A DNA stretch of 64,000 nucleotides from Prescottella soli (GCF_040024445.1 NZ_CP157276.1:2480001-2544000), one strand, 5' to 3'. Positions 42,019 through 51,155 are shown, counted from the first letter of the stretch. Program-made: numbers and translations. Notes: generated by a model from the letters alone, not told the origin.

Positions 42019-42876
42019 TCACACCCCCATTCCGGGGATCGTGGGCACGAGGCCCCACAACGCGAACGTCATGAGGACGTCCAGCACGCCGATCGCGAGG
42101 ATCGCGGTCCGCAGCGCCCGCCCCGCCGCCTGCCCCACACCGGCCGGTCCGCCCGAGGCGAGGTACCCGTACGAGCAGTGCACCAGCGCGACGACGCCCG
42201 CGAACACGATCGCCTTGATCGCGGCGTAGACGAGGTCCTCGGGCGAGAGCGCGAGATGGAAGAAGTAGTCGTAGGTGCCGGCGGAGGCCCCGCCCCAGAA
42301 CACGATCACCAGCCGGGTCGACAGGTAGCTGGCCAGCAAACCGATCATGAAGATCGGCAGCACGCACACCATCGCCGCCAGCACCCGCGTCCCGGCGAGG
42401 AACGGGATCGAGCGCACCGCCATCGCATCGAGCGCGTCGATCTCGTCGGAGATCCGCATGGCGCCCAACTGCGCGGTGAATCCTGTGCCCACCTTCGCGG
42501 CCAGCGCGATCGCGACCACGACGGGGGCCAGCTCCCGGGTGTTCGCGATCGCGGACAGCATCCCGGAAAGTGTTGTCATACCGATCAGTTCGAGACCCCG
42601 CTGGGTTTCGACGCCGAGCATCATCGCCGCGGCGAGCGACATCGCGAAGACGATCCCGATGGTGCCCCCACCCGACAGCAACGAGTTGGTGCCGAAGCTG
42701 ACCTCGCTGATCTGCGCGAGGACGTGCCTGCGGTACCGCGTGGCCGCGTACGGCAGCGAGACGACGGTGCGCCCGAAGAGCGTGACGTGACGGCCCACGT
42801 CGGCGAGGCCCCGGTACACCGCCGCCACGGGCCGGGCCGCGCGGCGCAGACGCACTCGGGTGTCGAAGCCCATCAT
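42019..42876 (-). CDS. yrbEB: Mce-associated ABC permease YrbEB
   Basis: 285 residues with about five membrane helices. The conserved cytosolic coupling helix reads ISDEIDALDAMAVRSIPFL, the EExDALxxM-type motif of MlaE/YrbE permeases. ATG 42874-42876 overlaps the yrbEA stop (TGATG). With YrbEA it forms the permease pair that, with an MlaF-like ATPase encoded elsewhere, powers the Mce importer. Confidence 0.93.
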   Translation of the reverse strand: MMGFDTRVRLRRAARPVAAVYRGLADVGRHVTLFGRTVVSLPYAATRYRRHVLAQISEVSFGTNSLLSGGGTIGIVFAMSLAAAMMLGVETQRGLELIGMTTLSGMLSAIANTRELAPVVVAIALAAKVGTGFTAQLGAMRISDEIDALDAMAVRSIPFLAGTRVLAAMVCVLPIFMIGLLASYLSTRLVIVFWGGASAGTYDYFFHLALSPEDLVYAAIKAIVFAGVVALVHCSYGYLASGGPAGVGQAAGRALRTAILAIGVLDVLMTFALWGLVPTIPGMGV

Positions 42877-43685
42877 CAGTAGGCTCCGACCGCCGGCACG
42901 ATCACCGTGTACAGGGCGGACAGCGCGGTGTTGACGATGAACACCAGCGCGAACGCGATCACGACGGCCTCGTTGACGGCGTCCGCGACACCGCGCGGTC
43001 CGCCCCTGGCGTGCAGGCCCTCGAACGCCGCGATCAGTGTCGAGATGAGCGCGAAGGTCGCGGCCTTCACCAGTGCCATCACGAAGTCCGAGAGGCGTCC
43101 GTACTGGCTGAACGTCGCCAGGAAGGTTCCGGCGGGCAGGTGCTGGACGTAGATGTGGTACAGGTAGCACGCCATCACGCCACCGAAGGTCACCATCGCG
43201 CACAGGGCGAGCGACACGATGACGGCGGCGACCAGTCGGGGCGCGACCAGTCGCTCGAGCACGTCGATGCCCATGACCTCCATGGCGTCGATCTCTTCAC
43301 GAATCTTCCTCGAGCCCAGATCCGTACAGATCGCCGATCCGGCGACGCCGGCCATCATCAGCGCGCAGACGAGCGCCGACGCCTGTCCGACGACGATGAA
43401 CGCCACGACCGCTCCGGAGTACCCGCCCGCCCCGATGCGCCCGGCCAGCTCACCCACCGACACGGCGACGAACACGCCGATCGGGAGCATCAACAGCAAC
43501 GACGGTCCGGTGCTCACCCGACCGATGAACAGGGTCTGGGTCACCGTCTCCTGCAGCGACAGCCGCCCGCGCAGTGTCGCCCGCGCCAGCGTGACGAGGA
43601 CCTGCACGGAGAAGCCGATGAGGTACCCACCCTGGAGCGCGACGGCCTGCACCGGCCCCTTGGCGGTGGGCAACTCGTAGGTCAT
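42876..43685 (-). CDS. yrbEA: Mce-associated ABC permease YrbEA
   Basis: 269 residues with about five membrane helices and the coupling helix IREEIDAMEVMGIDVLERLV, the strict YrbE/MlaE motif. ATG 43683-43685 has GGGAGG about 8 bases upstream, the best ribosome site in the operon, as expected for the first permease gene. It starts 76 bases after the fadD stop; that gap has no hairpin, so fadD is probably cotranscribed. Confidence 0.93.
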   Translation of the reverse strand: MTYELPTAKGPVQAVALQGGYLIGFSVQVLVTLARATLRGRLSLQETVTQTLFIGRVSTGPSLLLMLPIGVFVAVSVGELAGRIGAGGYSGAVVAFIVVGQASALVCALMMAGVAGSAICTDLGSRKIREEIDAMEVMGIDVLERLVAPRLVAAVIVSLALCAMVTFGGVMACYLYHIYVQHLPAGTFLATFSQYGRLSDFVMALVKAATFALISTLIAAFEGLHARGGPRGVADAVNEAVVIAFALVFIVNTALSALYTVIVPAVGAY

Positions 43686-43761
43686 TCGCCGGCCCTCCCC
43701 AGTTCCGTCCCGAACCTGCTGTCGCCCGGCCCTCACGCTGCCGGGGCCCACCCGCGCGGCG

Positions 43762-45357
43762 TCAACCCTGAACGACGGCGGTGTTTCCCCGTAGCTCGCC
43801 CTTGACGACCTTGCCACTGGCGTTGCGCGGCAACGCATCCACACACACCAGCACCTTGGGGTGCTTGTACCGCGCGAGTTGCGCGTCGAGGAACGGTTGC
43901 AGCTCGGCCAGGCTGAGTTCCCCGCCGGCCTCGGGCCGCAGGGCCACGACCGCGACCGGGACCTCGCCCCACCGCGGTTCGGGGCGGCCGATCACCGCGG
44001 CCTCGAGGATCTTCGGGTGCGCGAAGAGCGCGTTCTCGACCTCGGCGCAGTAGATGTTCTCGCCGCCCGAGATGATCATGTCCTTCTTGCGATCGACGAC
44101 GTAGACGAACCCCTCGTCGTCCGTGCGGACCAGGTCACCCGAGTGGAACCACCCGCCGTGGAACGCCTCCGCGGTTGCGGTCGGGTTCTGCCAGTACTCG
44201 AGCATCATCGTCGGACCCCGGTAGACGATCTCGCCCACCTCGCCGGGCGCGACGTCGTTCATGTCGTCGTCGACGACCCGGGCCTGCACGGTCGGGATCA
44301 CCCGTCCCACCGATCCGAGCTTGCGGAGCGCGTCCGCGCCGTCGAGGACGCACGTGATCGGCGACATCTCGGTCTGGCCGAACACGGCCACGTTCGACGC
44401 GTCCGGGAAGGTCTCGGCCATCGCCCGGAGCACCGTGTCCGACGCGGGTGCCGCGCCCCAGGAAATGCCGCGCAGCTTCAACTTCCGAGGTCTCGCCTGT
44501 TGCGCCGCGCACACCGCCTGCCACTGGACCGGGACCAGGAACAGCGTGGTGACCTGCTCCTCCTCGAGGACGTCGAGCAGCACGTTCGGATCGAACGCCC
44601 CGACCGGGTAGATCACCGTGGTGAGCCCGAGCATCAGGCTCGGCGCCATCGATCCCAGCGCGGCGATGTGGAACATCGGCGACGCGCAGAACCCGATGTC
44701 GTCGGATCGGTCCAGCTGGAACGCCCGGATGCACGTGAGCGCCTGCGCGTCCATGTTGCTGTGCGTCAACACCGCACCCTTGGGGCGGCCGGTGGTGCCG
44801 GACGTGTACATGATGAGCGCCGGGGTGTCGTCCGGGATGTCGATCGCGGGGTGGGCTGCACCCTCCTCGGCGATCAGGTCCTCGTACCCCAGCACATCTC
44901 CTTCGGTCGGGCCGCCGACGACGATCGCGAGATCCAGTCCCCCCACCTCGGCGCGAACCGCGCCGGCGAGCGGCGCCAGCGTCGTGTCCGCGATAGCGGC
45001 TCGAGCACCGCTGTCACGCAACAGGAATGACACTTCGGGCACGGTCATCCGGAAGTTCACGGGGACGGCGATCGCGCCGAGCGCGTTGGTGGCGAGGACC
45101 GCTTCGAGGTACTCGGGGCGGTTGAGCATCAGGATCAGGACCCGGTCACCGAAGCCGACGCCGCGCCGCGACAGCGCGTCCGCGAGCTTCTCGACCCGGG
45201 CGTGGAGCGTGGACCACGTCAGCGACACCCCCTGGAACCGCAGCGCGACGCGGTCCGGGATCATCCGCGCGTGCCGAGCGACCTGGTTGTTCCAGTTGTT
45301 GCGACGGGACCGCTGGGCTTCGAACGAGGCCGCGGGGACTGCAGCGGAAGTGACCAT
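43762..45357 (-). CDS. Long-chain fatty acid-CoA ligase (FadD-like)
   Basis: 531 residues. Adenylate-forming enzyme that activates a fatty acid with ATP and CoA. P-loop ALIMYTSGTTGRPKGAVLTH, DRKKDMIISGGENIYCAEVE and the C-terminal lysine in NASGKVVKGELR are intact. The gene sits directly upstream of yrbEA, as fadD5 does in the M. tuberculosis mce1 operon. It would trap imported fatty acids as CoA thioesters. The start is ATG 45355-45357 (MVTSAAVPAASFEAQRSR). The 279-base spacer upstream is AT-richer near 45425-45475 and probably carries the operon promoter. Confidence 0.9.
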   Translation of the reverse strand: MVTSAAVPAASFEAQRSRRNNWNNQVARHARMIPDRVALRFQGVSLTWSTLHARVEKLADALSRRGVGFGDRVLILMLNRPEYLEAVLATNALGAIAVPVNFRMTVPEVSFLLRDSGARAAIADTTLAPLAGAVRAEVGGLDLAIVVGGPTEGDVLGYEDLIAEEGAAHPAIDIPDDTPALIMYTSGTTGRPKGAVLTHSNMDAQALTCIRAFQLDRSDDIGFCASPMFHIAALGSMAPSLMLGLTTVIYPVGAFDPNVLLDVLEEEQVTTLFLVPVQWQAVCAAQQARPRKLKLRGISWGAAPASDTVLRAMAETFPDASNVAVFGQTEMSPITCVLDGADALRKLGSVGRVIPTVQARVVDDDMNDVAPGEVGEIVYRGPTMMLEYWQNPTATAEAFHGGWFHSGDLVRTDDEGFVYVVDRKKDMIISGGENIYCAEVENALFAHPKILEAAVIGRPEPRWGEVPVAVVALRPEAGGELSLAELQPFLDAQLARYKHPKVLVCVDALPRNASGKVVKGELRGNTAVVQG

Positions 45358-45636
45358 CGAGGGTTCCTCTCGTGCGGTGCGGGTCCTCCCGACCTGACCG
45401 GACCCGTGGTTCGATGTGAGGCAGATTACATGTTATGCGCGGTTTCGGCATGCATTTTGTTAATCGCGATTCTCCAGCCTCGGCCGATCAATCGGACCCG
45501 TCGATGCGCGCCGAAGTGCGGACGAAACATGTTTGGACACAACGCTCTTACGTCACGAATCGGACGCGGTACGCGACTGCCCGGACCCACCGGGTTCGGC
45601 GGACCGACCGCACAAGTTGACGGAGATTCGACCGTC
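45358..45636. other. Longest non-coding stretch: probable mce operon promoter region
   Basis: 279 bases without a gene I can support. The segment 45424-45475 is less GC-rich than the surroundings and contains TAATCT and TAACAT hexamers on the minus strand that could serve as -10 boxes for fadD-mce. GATTA (about 45462-45466) and TAATC (about 45423-45427) face each other around it, a loose inverted pattern. No terminator for the upstream enoyl-CoA hydratase is evident. Confidence 0.45.
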
Positions 45637-46416
45637 TCAGGGGAACCGGGGCGGCCGCTTCTGCAACATCGCCGCGGCACCCTCCGCGAAGTCCGCGGAG
45701 GCGAGCAGTTCCGCCTGCCCCGCCTTCTCCATCGCCAGTGCACCGTCCAGCGCGGCCAGCGTGGCCGCGTTGAGCGACCGTTTCGTCAGTTCCAGTGCAC
45801 GACGTGGCCCGGACGCGAGCCGGACCGCGGCGGCCCGGGCGTGCGCCGCGAGATCGGCGTCGGGGACCGTCCTCGCCACCAGCCCGATCCGGTCGGCATC
45901 GACCGCCGACACCCGCTCGCCGAGCAGCGCCATCTCGGCCGCCTTGGCCCGTCCGATCGCCGCCGGCACCAGCAGGCTCGAACCACCGTCGGGCATGAGG
46001 CCGATCCGGACGAACGCGAGCAGGAAGTACGCGCTCTCGGCGGCGTACGTGAGATCGGCCGCGAGCGCGAGGGACACCCCGACCCCCGCGGCGGGCCCGT
46101 TCACGGCCGCCACCACCGGAACCGGCACCTCGACGATCGCGCGGATCACGTCGTTCGCGACGTCCATGACGACCGCAGGGTCGACCGGGTTCGCAGCCGT
46201 GGCAGCCAGATCCGCGCCGGTACAGAAGGCCGACCCGGCACCGGTGACGAGGATCGCGCGCACCGCCGGGTCGCGACCCGCCCCGCGGATCGCGTCGCCG
46301 AGCGCCCGCATCGTCGCCATGTCGACCGCGTTCATCCGCTCGGTACGCGAGATCGTCAGCTCGAGTACGGCGTCGCGCAGTTCGCGGCGCAGCCCCTCCC
46401 CTGTCGCGGTCGTCAT
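45637..46416 (-). CDS. Enoyl-CoA hydratase/isomerase family protein
   Basis: 259 residues, crotonase fold. GAGSAFCTGADLAATAAN and VNGPAAGVGVSLALAADL form the two oxyanion-hole segments; LMPDGGSSLLVPAAIG carries an acidic residue near the usual catalytic Glu position. ATG 46414-46416 has GAGGGG six bases upstream. It lies upstream of fadD-mce on the same strand and divergent from the double TetR regulator. A role in beta-oxidation of the lipid imported by Mce is likely; exact substrate unknown. Confidence 0.88.
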   Translation of the reverse strand: MTTATGEGLRRELRDAVLELTISRTERMNAVDMATMRALGDAIRGAGRDPAVRAILVTGAGSAFCTGADLAATAANPVDPAVVMDVANDVIRAIVEVPVPVVAAVNGPAAGVGVSLALAADLTYAAESAYFLLAFVRIGLMPDGGSSLLVPAAIGRAKAAEMALLGERVSAVDADRIGLVARTVPDADLAAHARAAAVRLASGPRRALELTKRSLNAATLAALDGALAMEKAGQAELLASADFAEGAAAMLQKRPPRFP

Positions 46417-46478
46417 GCGCGCGTCCCCTCGTCCATCGAGCACACGAGACCTTCACGGACGATCGAGTCGGTGCGCAC

Positions 46479-46489
46479 GAACCGGGTTC
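46479..46489. promoter_or_regulatory. GAACC-G-GGTTC palindrome between enoyl-CoA hydratase and double TetR gene
   Basis: An 11-base perfect palindrome in the 239-base divergent spacer, with a second half-like CCCGAACC at about 46508-46515. It is a reasonable operator candidate for the regulator at 46656. Confidence 0.35.
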
Positions 46490-46593
46490 CCGAGAATCGT
46501 CGCTAACTTTCGTGGCACCCGAACCTTTTGTCAAGCATCCGTGTTCAGGCGAATTCGCCCGAGTGTCTGGGGAATTGCGCAGACATACCCGAA

Positions 46594-46621
46594 TTACCGG
46601 CACTCACCTGTGCGTTATGCT
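46594..46621 (+). promoter_or_regulatory. Candidate promoter for the double TetR gene
   Basis: TTACCG (46594-46599), 16-base spacer, TATGCT (46616-46621). The start codon is 35 bases downstream of the -10, with AGGAGG between. Fits a sigma-A-like promoter. Confidence 0.4.
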
Positions 46622-46655
46622 TCCGCCACCAATAGCCCACACGTCAGGAGGTTCG

Positions 46656-47882
46656 GTGGCGCAGCGAACGGAGACCGAGCCACGGCGCCGCCCCAAGAAC
46701 CGGAAGGCGCAGATCGCCGCGGTGGCCGCCGAGGCGTTCAGCGAGCGCGGGTACCACAGCGTCAGCGTCGACGACATCGCCGCGACCGTGGGCATCTCCG
46801 GGCCGGCCCTCTACCGCCACTACCCCAACAAGTACGCACTGTTCCTCGACGCCGCAACGGGTCTCGTGACATCACTCGAGAGCGCGATCGCAGCGGACGC
46901 CGAGCGGGAGGCGCCGGACGCCGCCCAGCGTCTCGACGGACAGATCCTGACCGCGATCCGCACCACCGTCGCCAACCGCAAGTCCGCCGGCCTGTACCGC
47001 TGGGAGAGCCGATATCTCGAGGCCACCGACCGAGCCTGCATCCGCGGCGCGATCGGCGCGGTCAATCGGCGCATGGGGGCGACGCTGGCCCAGCTGCGGC
47101 CCGAACTGCCGGAGCGCGACAACTTCCTGATCTGCGTCGCCATGCTCAGCGTCGTCGGCAGCATCACCGTCCATCGCGCGAACCTGCCGCGGCGACGCCT
47201 CGAGAAGCTCTTGCTCGACACCTGTCGAGCCCTCGCCCGGATCGACCTGCCCATTCCCACCGAGCCGGACGTCACCCCGGCGGTAACAGCGGGAATCCCG
47301 CTGTCCAACAAGCGGGAAGTGCTCCTGAACGAGTCGATCGTGCTCTTCCATGCCCGCGGCTACCACGAGGTGAGCATCGAGGACATCGGGACCGCGGCCG
47401 GGATCAACGCGTCGGGGGTGTACCGGCATTTCGCGAGCAAGTCGGATCTGCTGGCGGCAGCCTTCCACCGTGCCGCGGATCGCCTCGCGGCAGCGGTCTG
47501 GACCGCGCTGGGCGGCTCCACGACCCCACGCGAGGCGCTGCGGTCCCTGGTGGACGTGTACGTCCGGCTGTCATTCGCCCAGAGCGAGCTGATGAGCGTG
47601 TACTTCGCCGAGATCGGCAGCCTGCCCGACGCGCAACGCACCGAACTGCGAAACGTGCAGCGGCTCAACGTCGAGGAGTGGGCACACCTCCTCGGCGAGA
47701 CGCGGTCCGACCTGTCCGCGGCCGAGTGCCGTTTCCTGGTGCACGCAGCGCTGAGCCTCGTCCTCGACGTGGGCCGGGTGATGCGCTTCGACCCCACCCG
47801 GGTCAACGAGGCGCGCGTCCAGGCGATGATGCTCACGACACTGTTCGGCGATTCGACCGACGACACCGGAGGTACGGCATGA
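46656..47882 (+). CDS. Double TetR-domain regulator, Mce3R-like
   Basis: 408 residues with two complete TetR DNA-binding domains. The first spans ~17-63 (AFSERGYHSVSVDDIAATVG, YRHYPNK) and the second ~219-266 (HARGYHEVSIEDIGTAAGIN, YRHFASK). Each is followed by its own helical ligand region. Tandem TetR proteins of this size are rare; M. tuberculosis Mce3R (406 residues) is the known example and represses an mce operon. GTG 46656-46658 has AGGAGG four bases upstream. It diverges from the enoyl-CoA hydratase and the mce operon, and its stop overlaps the next gene (ATGA). Confidence 0.88.
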   Translation: MAQRTETEPRRRPKNRKAQIAAVAAEAFSERGYHSVSVDDIAATVGISGPALYRHYPNKYALFLDAATGLVTSLESAIAADAEREAPDAAQRLDGQILTAIRTTVANRKSAGLYRWESRYLEATDRACIRGAIGAVNRRMGATLAQLRPELPERDNFLICVAMLSVVGSITVHRANLPRRRLEKLLLDTCRALARIDLPIPTEPDVTPAVTAGIPLSNKREVLLNESIVLFHARGYHEVSIEDIGTAAGINASGVYRHFASKSDLLAAAFHRAADRLAAAVWTALGGSTTPREALRSLVDVYVRLSFAQSELMSVYFAEIGSLPDAQRTELRNVQRLNVEEWAHLLGETRSDLSAAECRFLVHAALSLVLDVGRVMRFDPTRVNEARVQAMMLTTLFGDSTDDTGGTA

Positions 47883-48355
47883 GCATCCAGGACGACGTCG
47901 CAGATCTTCGCGCCCGAACCGACCGGATCGATCCACGTGAGCTCGACGCCCTGTGGGACCGACTCGAGCCGTGCCGACCGAACAACCTCATCGGATACCG
48001 CTGGCGCGGCTTCGCTTTCGATACGGGACATCGCACGGGCGCGCTACTCGAGCGTATCCACTGGTACGGCAAGGCGTTTACCGGCGAATCCGACGTCCAG
48101 CCACTGCTGTGCCGCGACGACTCGGGAAAGCTGTTCTCCGACATCGGAACCGGGCACGGCGAGGCCACGCTGTGGGAGGTGGTCTTCCGCGGTGAAGTGA
48201 CCGCGACCATGGTCTACGACGGCATGCCGGTGTTCGATCACTTCAAGAAGGTCGACGACGACACCGTCATCGGCGTCATGAACGGCAAGGGCAAGCTGGT
48301 GTTCGACGGCGGCGAGCACTTCTGGTTCGGCCTCGAACGCGACGTGGCGCTCTGA
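47879..48355 (+). CDS. GXWXG/DUF4334 domain protein
   Basis: 158 residues. LIGYRWRGFAFDTG is the GXWXG motif region, and the C-terminal FDHFKKVDDDTVIGVMNGKG matches DUF4334. These paired domains occur in small actinobacterial and fungal proteins of unknown function. ATG 47879 overlaps the regulator stop by four bases, so it is coupled to the TetR gene rather than to the mce operon. It may bind or report the regulator's ligand; that is a guess. Confidence 0.8.
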   Translation: MSIQDDVADLRARTDRIDPRELDALWDRLEPCRPNNLIGYRWRGFAFDTGHRTGALLERIHWYGKAFTGESDVQPLLCRDDSGKLFSDIGTGHGEATLWEVVFRGEVTATMVYDGMPVFDHFKKVDDDTVIGVMNGKGKLVFDGGEHFWFGLERDVAL

Positions 48356-48368
48356 CCGCCACGGGTCG

Positions 48369-49181
48369 TCAGATCAGGTGCGCATGCTTCGCCAGGCGTC
48401 GGCGCATGTCCCGCAGGTAGTAGGTGGCTGTCACCTGGCGCAGCGGACGCGGGACGCGGCGGTAGACGACCGGCAACACCGTCATCAGTCGGTCGAAGCG
48501 GCGCTGGTCGCGCGGGCTCCACGGCAGCGCGAACTGGTCCCGGATCCGCGGCGGCAGCAGGCCGATCGTGAGGAAGCGCTGCAACGGCATCGTCATCCGC
48601 ACCGGCAGCGGCGCCCTGCCGCCGGCGAGTAGTCCGCGCACGTACGCGCGCACCTGGGCGTCCACCGCGGCGGTCTCGATCATCCGATCCCAGTACGCGT
48701 CGAACTCGGTGCGGGTCGCCGGCCATATGTCCTCCCTGACCTGCAACGCCGTCCCGTACACCGCCGACTGCCGGTACAGCCGCTCGGCGTCGGCGTCCGA
48801 CATCGGCCCGAAGAACCGCTGGTACATGTCGAAACCGTTGCGGTACAGGGTGGCTGCGACCCACAGCTGCAGTTCGGGATCGAACGCGTTGTACCGCTCC
48901 GACCGCACCGGGACGTGCGCACGGTTCACCAGGCGCACCACCGCCTGCTTCTCCTCGGCGGTGCCGAGGGTGACGGCGTACACGAACGTCATGGTGGTCC
49001 GCAGGCGGTCCAGCGGTCGCTCGAGCGTGGTGCTGTGCTCGGCGACGCCGCGCCCGACCCCGGGCACCGCGAGCTGCAGCAGGACGGTGGCGCCGGCGCC
49101 GATCAGCAGCATCGACTCCCCCACGAAGTCCGCGAGGTCGAGCCGGCCCTCGGTGCCCACTGCGACAACTTGATTCGTCAT
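48369..49181 (-). CDS. DUF2236 / MpaB-like oxygenase, second of three
   Basis: 270 residues. VNRAHVPVR and NAFDPELQLWVAATLY repeat the haem-region pattern of the 33811 protein, and the two are clearly paralogues. The ATG start overlaps the GntR stop by four bases. It ends an operon with GntR and acyl-CoA dehydrogenase. Likely a haem-dependent oxygenase on a hydrophobic substrate; substrate unknown. Confidence 0.8.
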   Translation of the reverse strand: MTNQVVAVGTEGRLDLADFVGESMLLIGAGATVLLQLAVPGVGRGVAEHSTTLERPLDRLRTTMTFVYAVTLGTAEEKQAVVRLVNRAHVPVRSERYNAFDPELQLWVAATLYRNGFDMYQRFFGPMSDADAERLYRQSAVYGTALQVREDIWPATRTEFDAYWDRMIETAAVDAQVRAYVRGLLAGGRAPLPVRMTMPLQRFLTIGLLPPRIRDQFALPWSPRDQRRFDRLMTVLPVVYRRVPRPLRQVTATYYLRDMRRRLAKHAHLI

Positions 49182-49858
49182 GCCCAGATCCCGACTCGTT
49201 CGAGGTGCGCGACGAGCCGCTGTGCGGCGTCGTCGAACTGGATGCGCGTGTGCCGCACGACGGCGGCCCGGTCGCCGGCGCGGAGTGCGTCGATCAGGCT
49301 CGTGTGCGACGCCACCGCCAGCGCTCCCCACGCCGGATCGGTCGCGTACAGCTGGTAGGGCGTGTAGCGGGCGGCGTTGAGCAGGAACCACGCGAGCTTC
49401 GGCCCGCCGCCGATCCGACACAGTTCGCGGTGGAACTCGTACTCCGCGTCCGCGATCCGCTCGGGATCCGCCACCTCGACGGCCTCGCCCAGAACGTCGT
49501 TGAGCGCGGTCAGTCGCGCGAGGTCCTCGGCGGACGCGGCCTGCGAGGCGCGCACCGCGAGCTCCACCGTGATCTGCCCCTGCAACCAGAAGATGTCGTG
49601 CACGTCGTCGCGCTCGAGCGGCGAGACGACGTACCCCCGGTTGGGCACCGACTCGATCATGCCCTCGCCCCGCAGGGTCAGCAGCGCCTCCCGCACCGGG
49701 GTGACACTGACACCGAGTTCGGCCGCGGTCTCGTCGAGTCGCACGAACTCACCGGGCCGCAGGCGACCCGACATGACCGCACCGCGCAGGTGTGTCGCCA
49801 CCGAGTCGGACAACTGCGTCTTGCGCAGTGGACGTGTCGGACGCGCCGGAGCAACCAT
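49178..49858 (-). CDS. GntR-family regulator with FCD domain
   Basis: 226 residues. Winged HTH at ~12-75 (SDSVATHLRGAVMSGRLRPG and LGVSVTPVREALLTLRGEGM), then a helical FCD ligand domain (AEYEFHRELCRIGGG, ASHTSLIDALRAGDRAAVVR) with metal-binding Asp/His positions. FadR-subfamily members sense carboxylic acids or acyl-CoA. It lies between acyl-CoA dehydrogenase (8 bases) and the DUF2236 gene. The best operator candidate nearby is the palindrome at 51135. Confidence 0.9.
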   Translation of the reverse strand: MVAPARPTRPLRKTQLSDSVATHLRGAVMSGRLRPGEFVRLDETAAELGVSVTPVREALLTLRGEGMIESVPNRGYVVSPLERDDVHDIFWLQGQITVELAVRASQAASAEDLARLTALNDVLGEAVEVADPERIADAEYEFHRELCRIGGGPKLAWFLLNAARYTPYQLYATDPAWGALAVASHTSLIDALRAGDRAAVVRHTRIQFDDAAQRLVAHLERVGIWA

Positions 49859-49866
49859 GTCGACCC

Positions 49867-51009
49867 CTACAGTCCGAACGTCTTGCCGATGATGTCGCGC
49901 TGGATCTCGTTGGTACCGCCGTAGATCGACGACACGAGCGTCCTGCGGACGTGGCCTTCCATGTCGAACTCGGTGGCGTACCCGTATCCGCCCATCATCT
50001 GCATGCCCTCGAGCGCCACCTTCTTCGCGGTCTCGGTCGCCTTGAGCTTGACCATCGACGCCTCCCGCGGGAACAGCTTCGCCGGGTTCGCATCGACCAG
50101 CCGTGCGGTGTTGTACACGAGCAGCCGGGTGCACTCGATCTCGGTGGCCAGGTCCGCGATGCGGTGCCGCAGCACCTGGAATGTTCCGACCGGTCGGCCG
50201 AACTGCTTTCGCTGCGTGACGAATTCGAGTGTGTCGTCGAACGCCCGCTGCGCGGTGCCGAGCATCATCGCGCCGAGGATGAGCCGTTCGATGTTGAGCC
50301 CGGTCATCAGCTGCGCCCAACCGTTGCCGACCGCGCCGACGACGGCGTCGTCCGGCAGGTGGACGTCGGTGAGGTAAAGGTCGTTGACCTCCTTGCCGCC
50401 CATTGTGTCGATGCCGCTGATCTTGAGTCCCGGAGTGTCCGCCGGCAGGTGGAACATCGTCAGACCCTCATGCTTGGATCCGGTGCGGTCGGTGCGCGCC
50501 ACGAGCAGGATGTTCTCGGCGAAGTGCGCGTTGGAACACCACGTCTTCTGACCGTTGATCAGCCAGCCGTCGGACACCTTCTCGGCACGGCAGCTGAGGT
50601 TGCCGACGTCGGAGCCGGCTTCGGGCTCGGACATCGAAATCGACTCGGACGCGCCGCGGACGATGCCGCCGAGCACGGTCCGCTTCTGTTCCTCGGTGCC
50701 GAACTTCCCGTATGCAGCACCGGTGATGAGCGTCGGGCCGATACCTCCGATCGGCGCCATCCCCCGCGCGCACTGCTCGAGGAGGACGCACATGTCGACC
50801 GCGGTGCCGCCCGATCCGCCGTACTCCTCGGGCACCGTGATTCCGAGCCAGCCGAGGTCGGCCATCTTCAGGTACAGCTCCTGGTTGTGGCTGTGCTCGC
50901 CGCGGCCGGTGAGTGCGTCCCGCTGTTCGCGGGTGCCGCACTCGCGGCGGCACAACGCGGCCACCGCCTGCGCGAAATCGTGCTGCTCGGGGGTGAAGTC
51001 GATCGTCAT
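49867..51009 (-). CDS. Acyl-CoA dehydrogenase
   Basis: 380 residues, FAD enzyme introducing an alpha-beta double bond into acyl-CoA. ISMSEPEAGSDVGNLSCRAE and QKTWCSNAHFAENI are the FAD and substrate segments, RKQFGRPVGTFQVLRHRIAD is the canonical C-domain motif and YGGTNEIQRDIIGKTFGL ends the protein. ATG 51007-51009 has AGGAG 7 bases upstream. First gene of the ACAD-GntR-DUF2236 operon and divergent from the aldehyde dehydrogenase. Confidence 0.93.
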   Translation of the reverse strand: MTIDFTPEQHDFAQAVAALCRRECGTREQRDALTGRGEHSHNQELYLKMADLGWLGITVPEEYGGSGGTAVDMCVLLEQCARGMAPIGGIGPTLITGAAYGKFGTEEQKRTVLGGIVRGASESISMSEPEAGSDVGNLSCRAEKVSDGWLINGQKTWCSNAHFAENILLVARTDRTGSKHEGLTMFHLPADTPGLKISGIDTMGGKEVNDLYLTDVHLPDDAVVGAVGNGWAQLMTGLNIERLILGAMMLGTAQRAFDDTLEFVTQRKQFGRPVGTFQVLRHRIADLATEIECTRLLVYNTARLVDANPAKLFPREASMVKLKATETAKKVALEGMQMMGGYGYATEFDMEGHVRRTLVSSIYGGTNEIQRDIIGKTFGL

Positions 51010-51134
51010 TGGCGTGCTCCTGCCTGCAAAGAATCGAGTGACCGAGTTCCCTGTGGCCCGGTGCGCGGCGGGGCGCCGCGCGAAGGGGTTGTCCGTGCCC
51101 GCCGGGCCGAATAGTGTGAGCGTCACCACAGTAA

Positions 51135-51155
51135 ATCACATCAAATATATGTGAT
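51135..51155. promoter_or_regulatory. ATCACAT-N7-ATGTGAT operator candidate
   Basis: Perfect 7-bp inverted repeat with a 7-base AT spacer, in a distinctly AT-rich pocket between the divergent acyl-CoA dehydrogenase and aldehyde dehydrogenase starts. Size and symmetry fit a GntR/FadR-type site controlling both directions. Confidence 0.6.

Noticed and set aside
45533-47870. Long plus-strand open frame through the enoyl-CoA hydratase and the TetR gene
   Set aside because: Arg/Ser/Ala-rich with no motif, and out of phase with both real genes. Only its last part (47879 on, the GXWXG/DUF4334 protein) is real.
33811-48355. Reading the mce locus as a virulence island
   Set aside because: mce operons are common lipid importers in soil actinomycetes. 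Nothing here points to pathogenicity.
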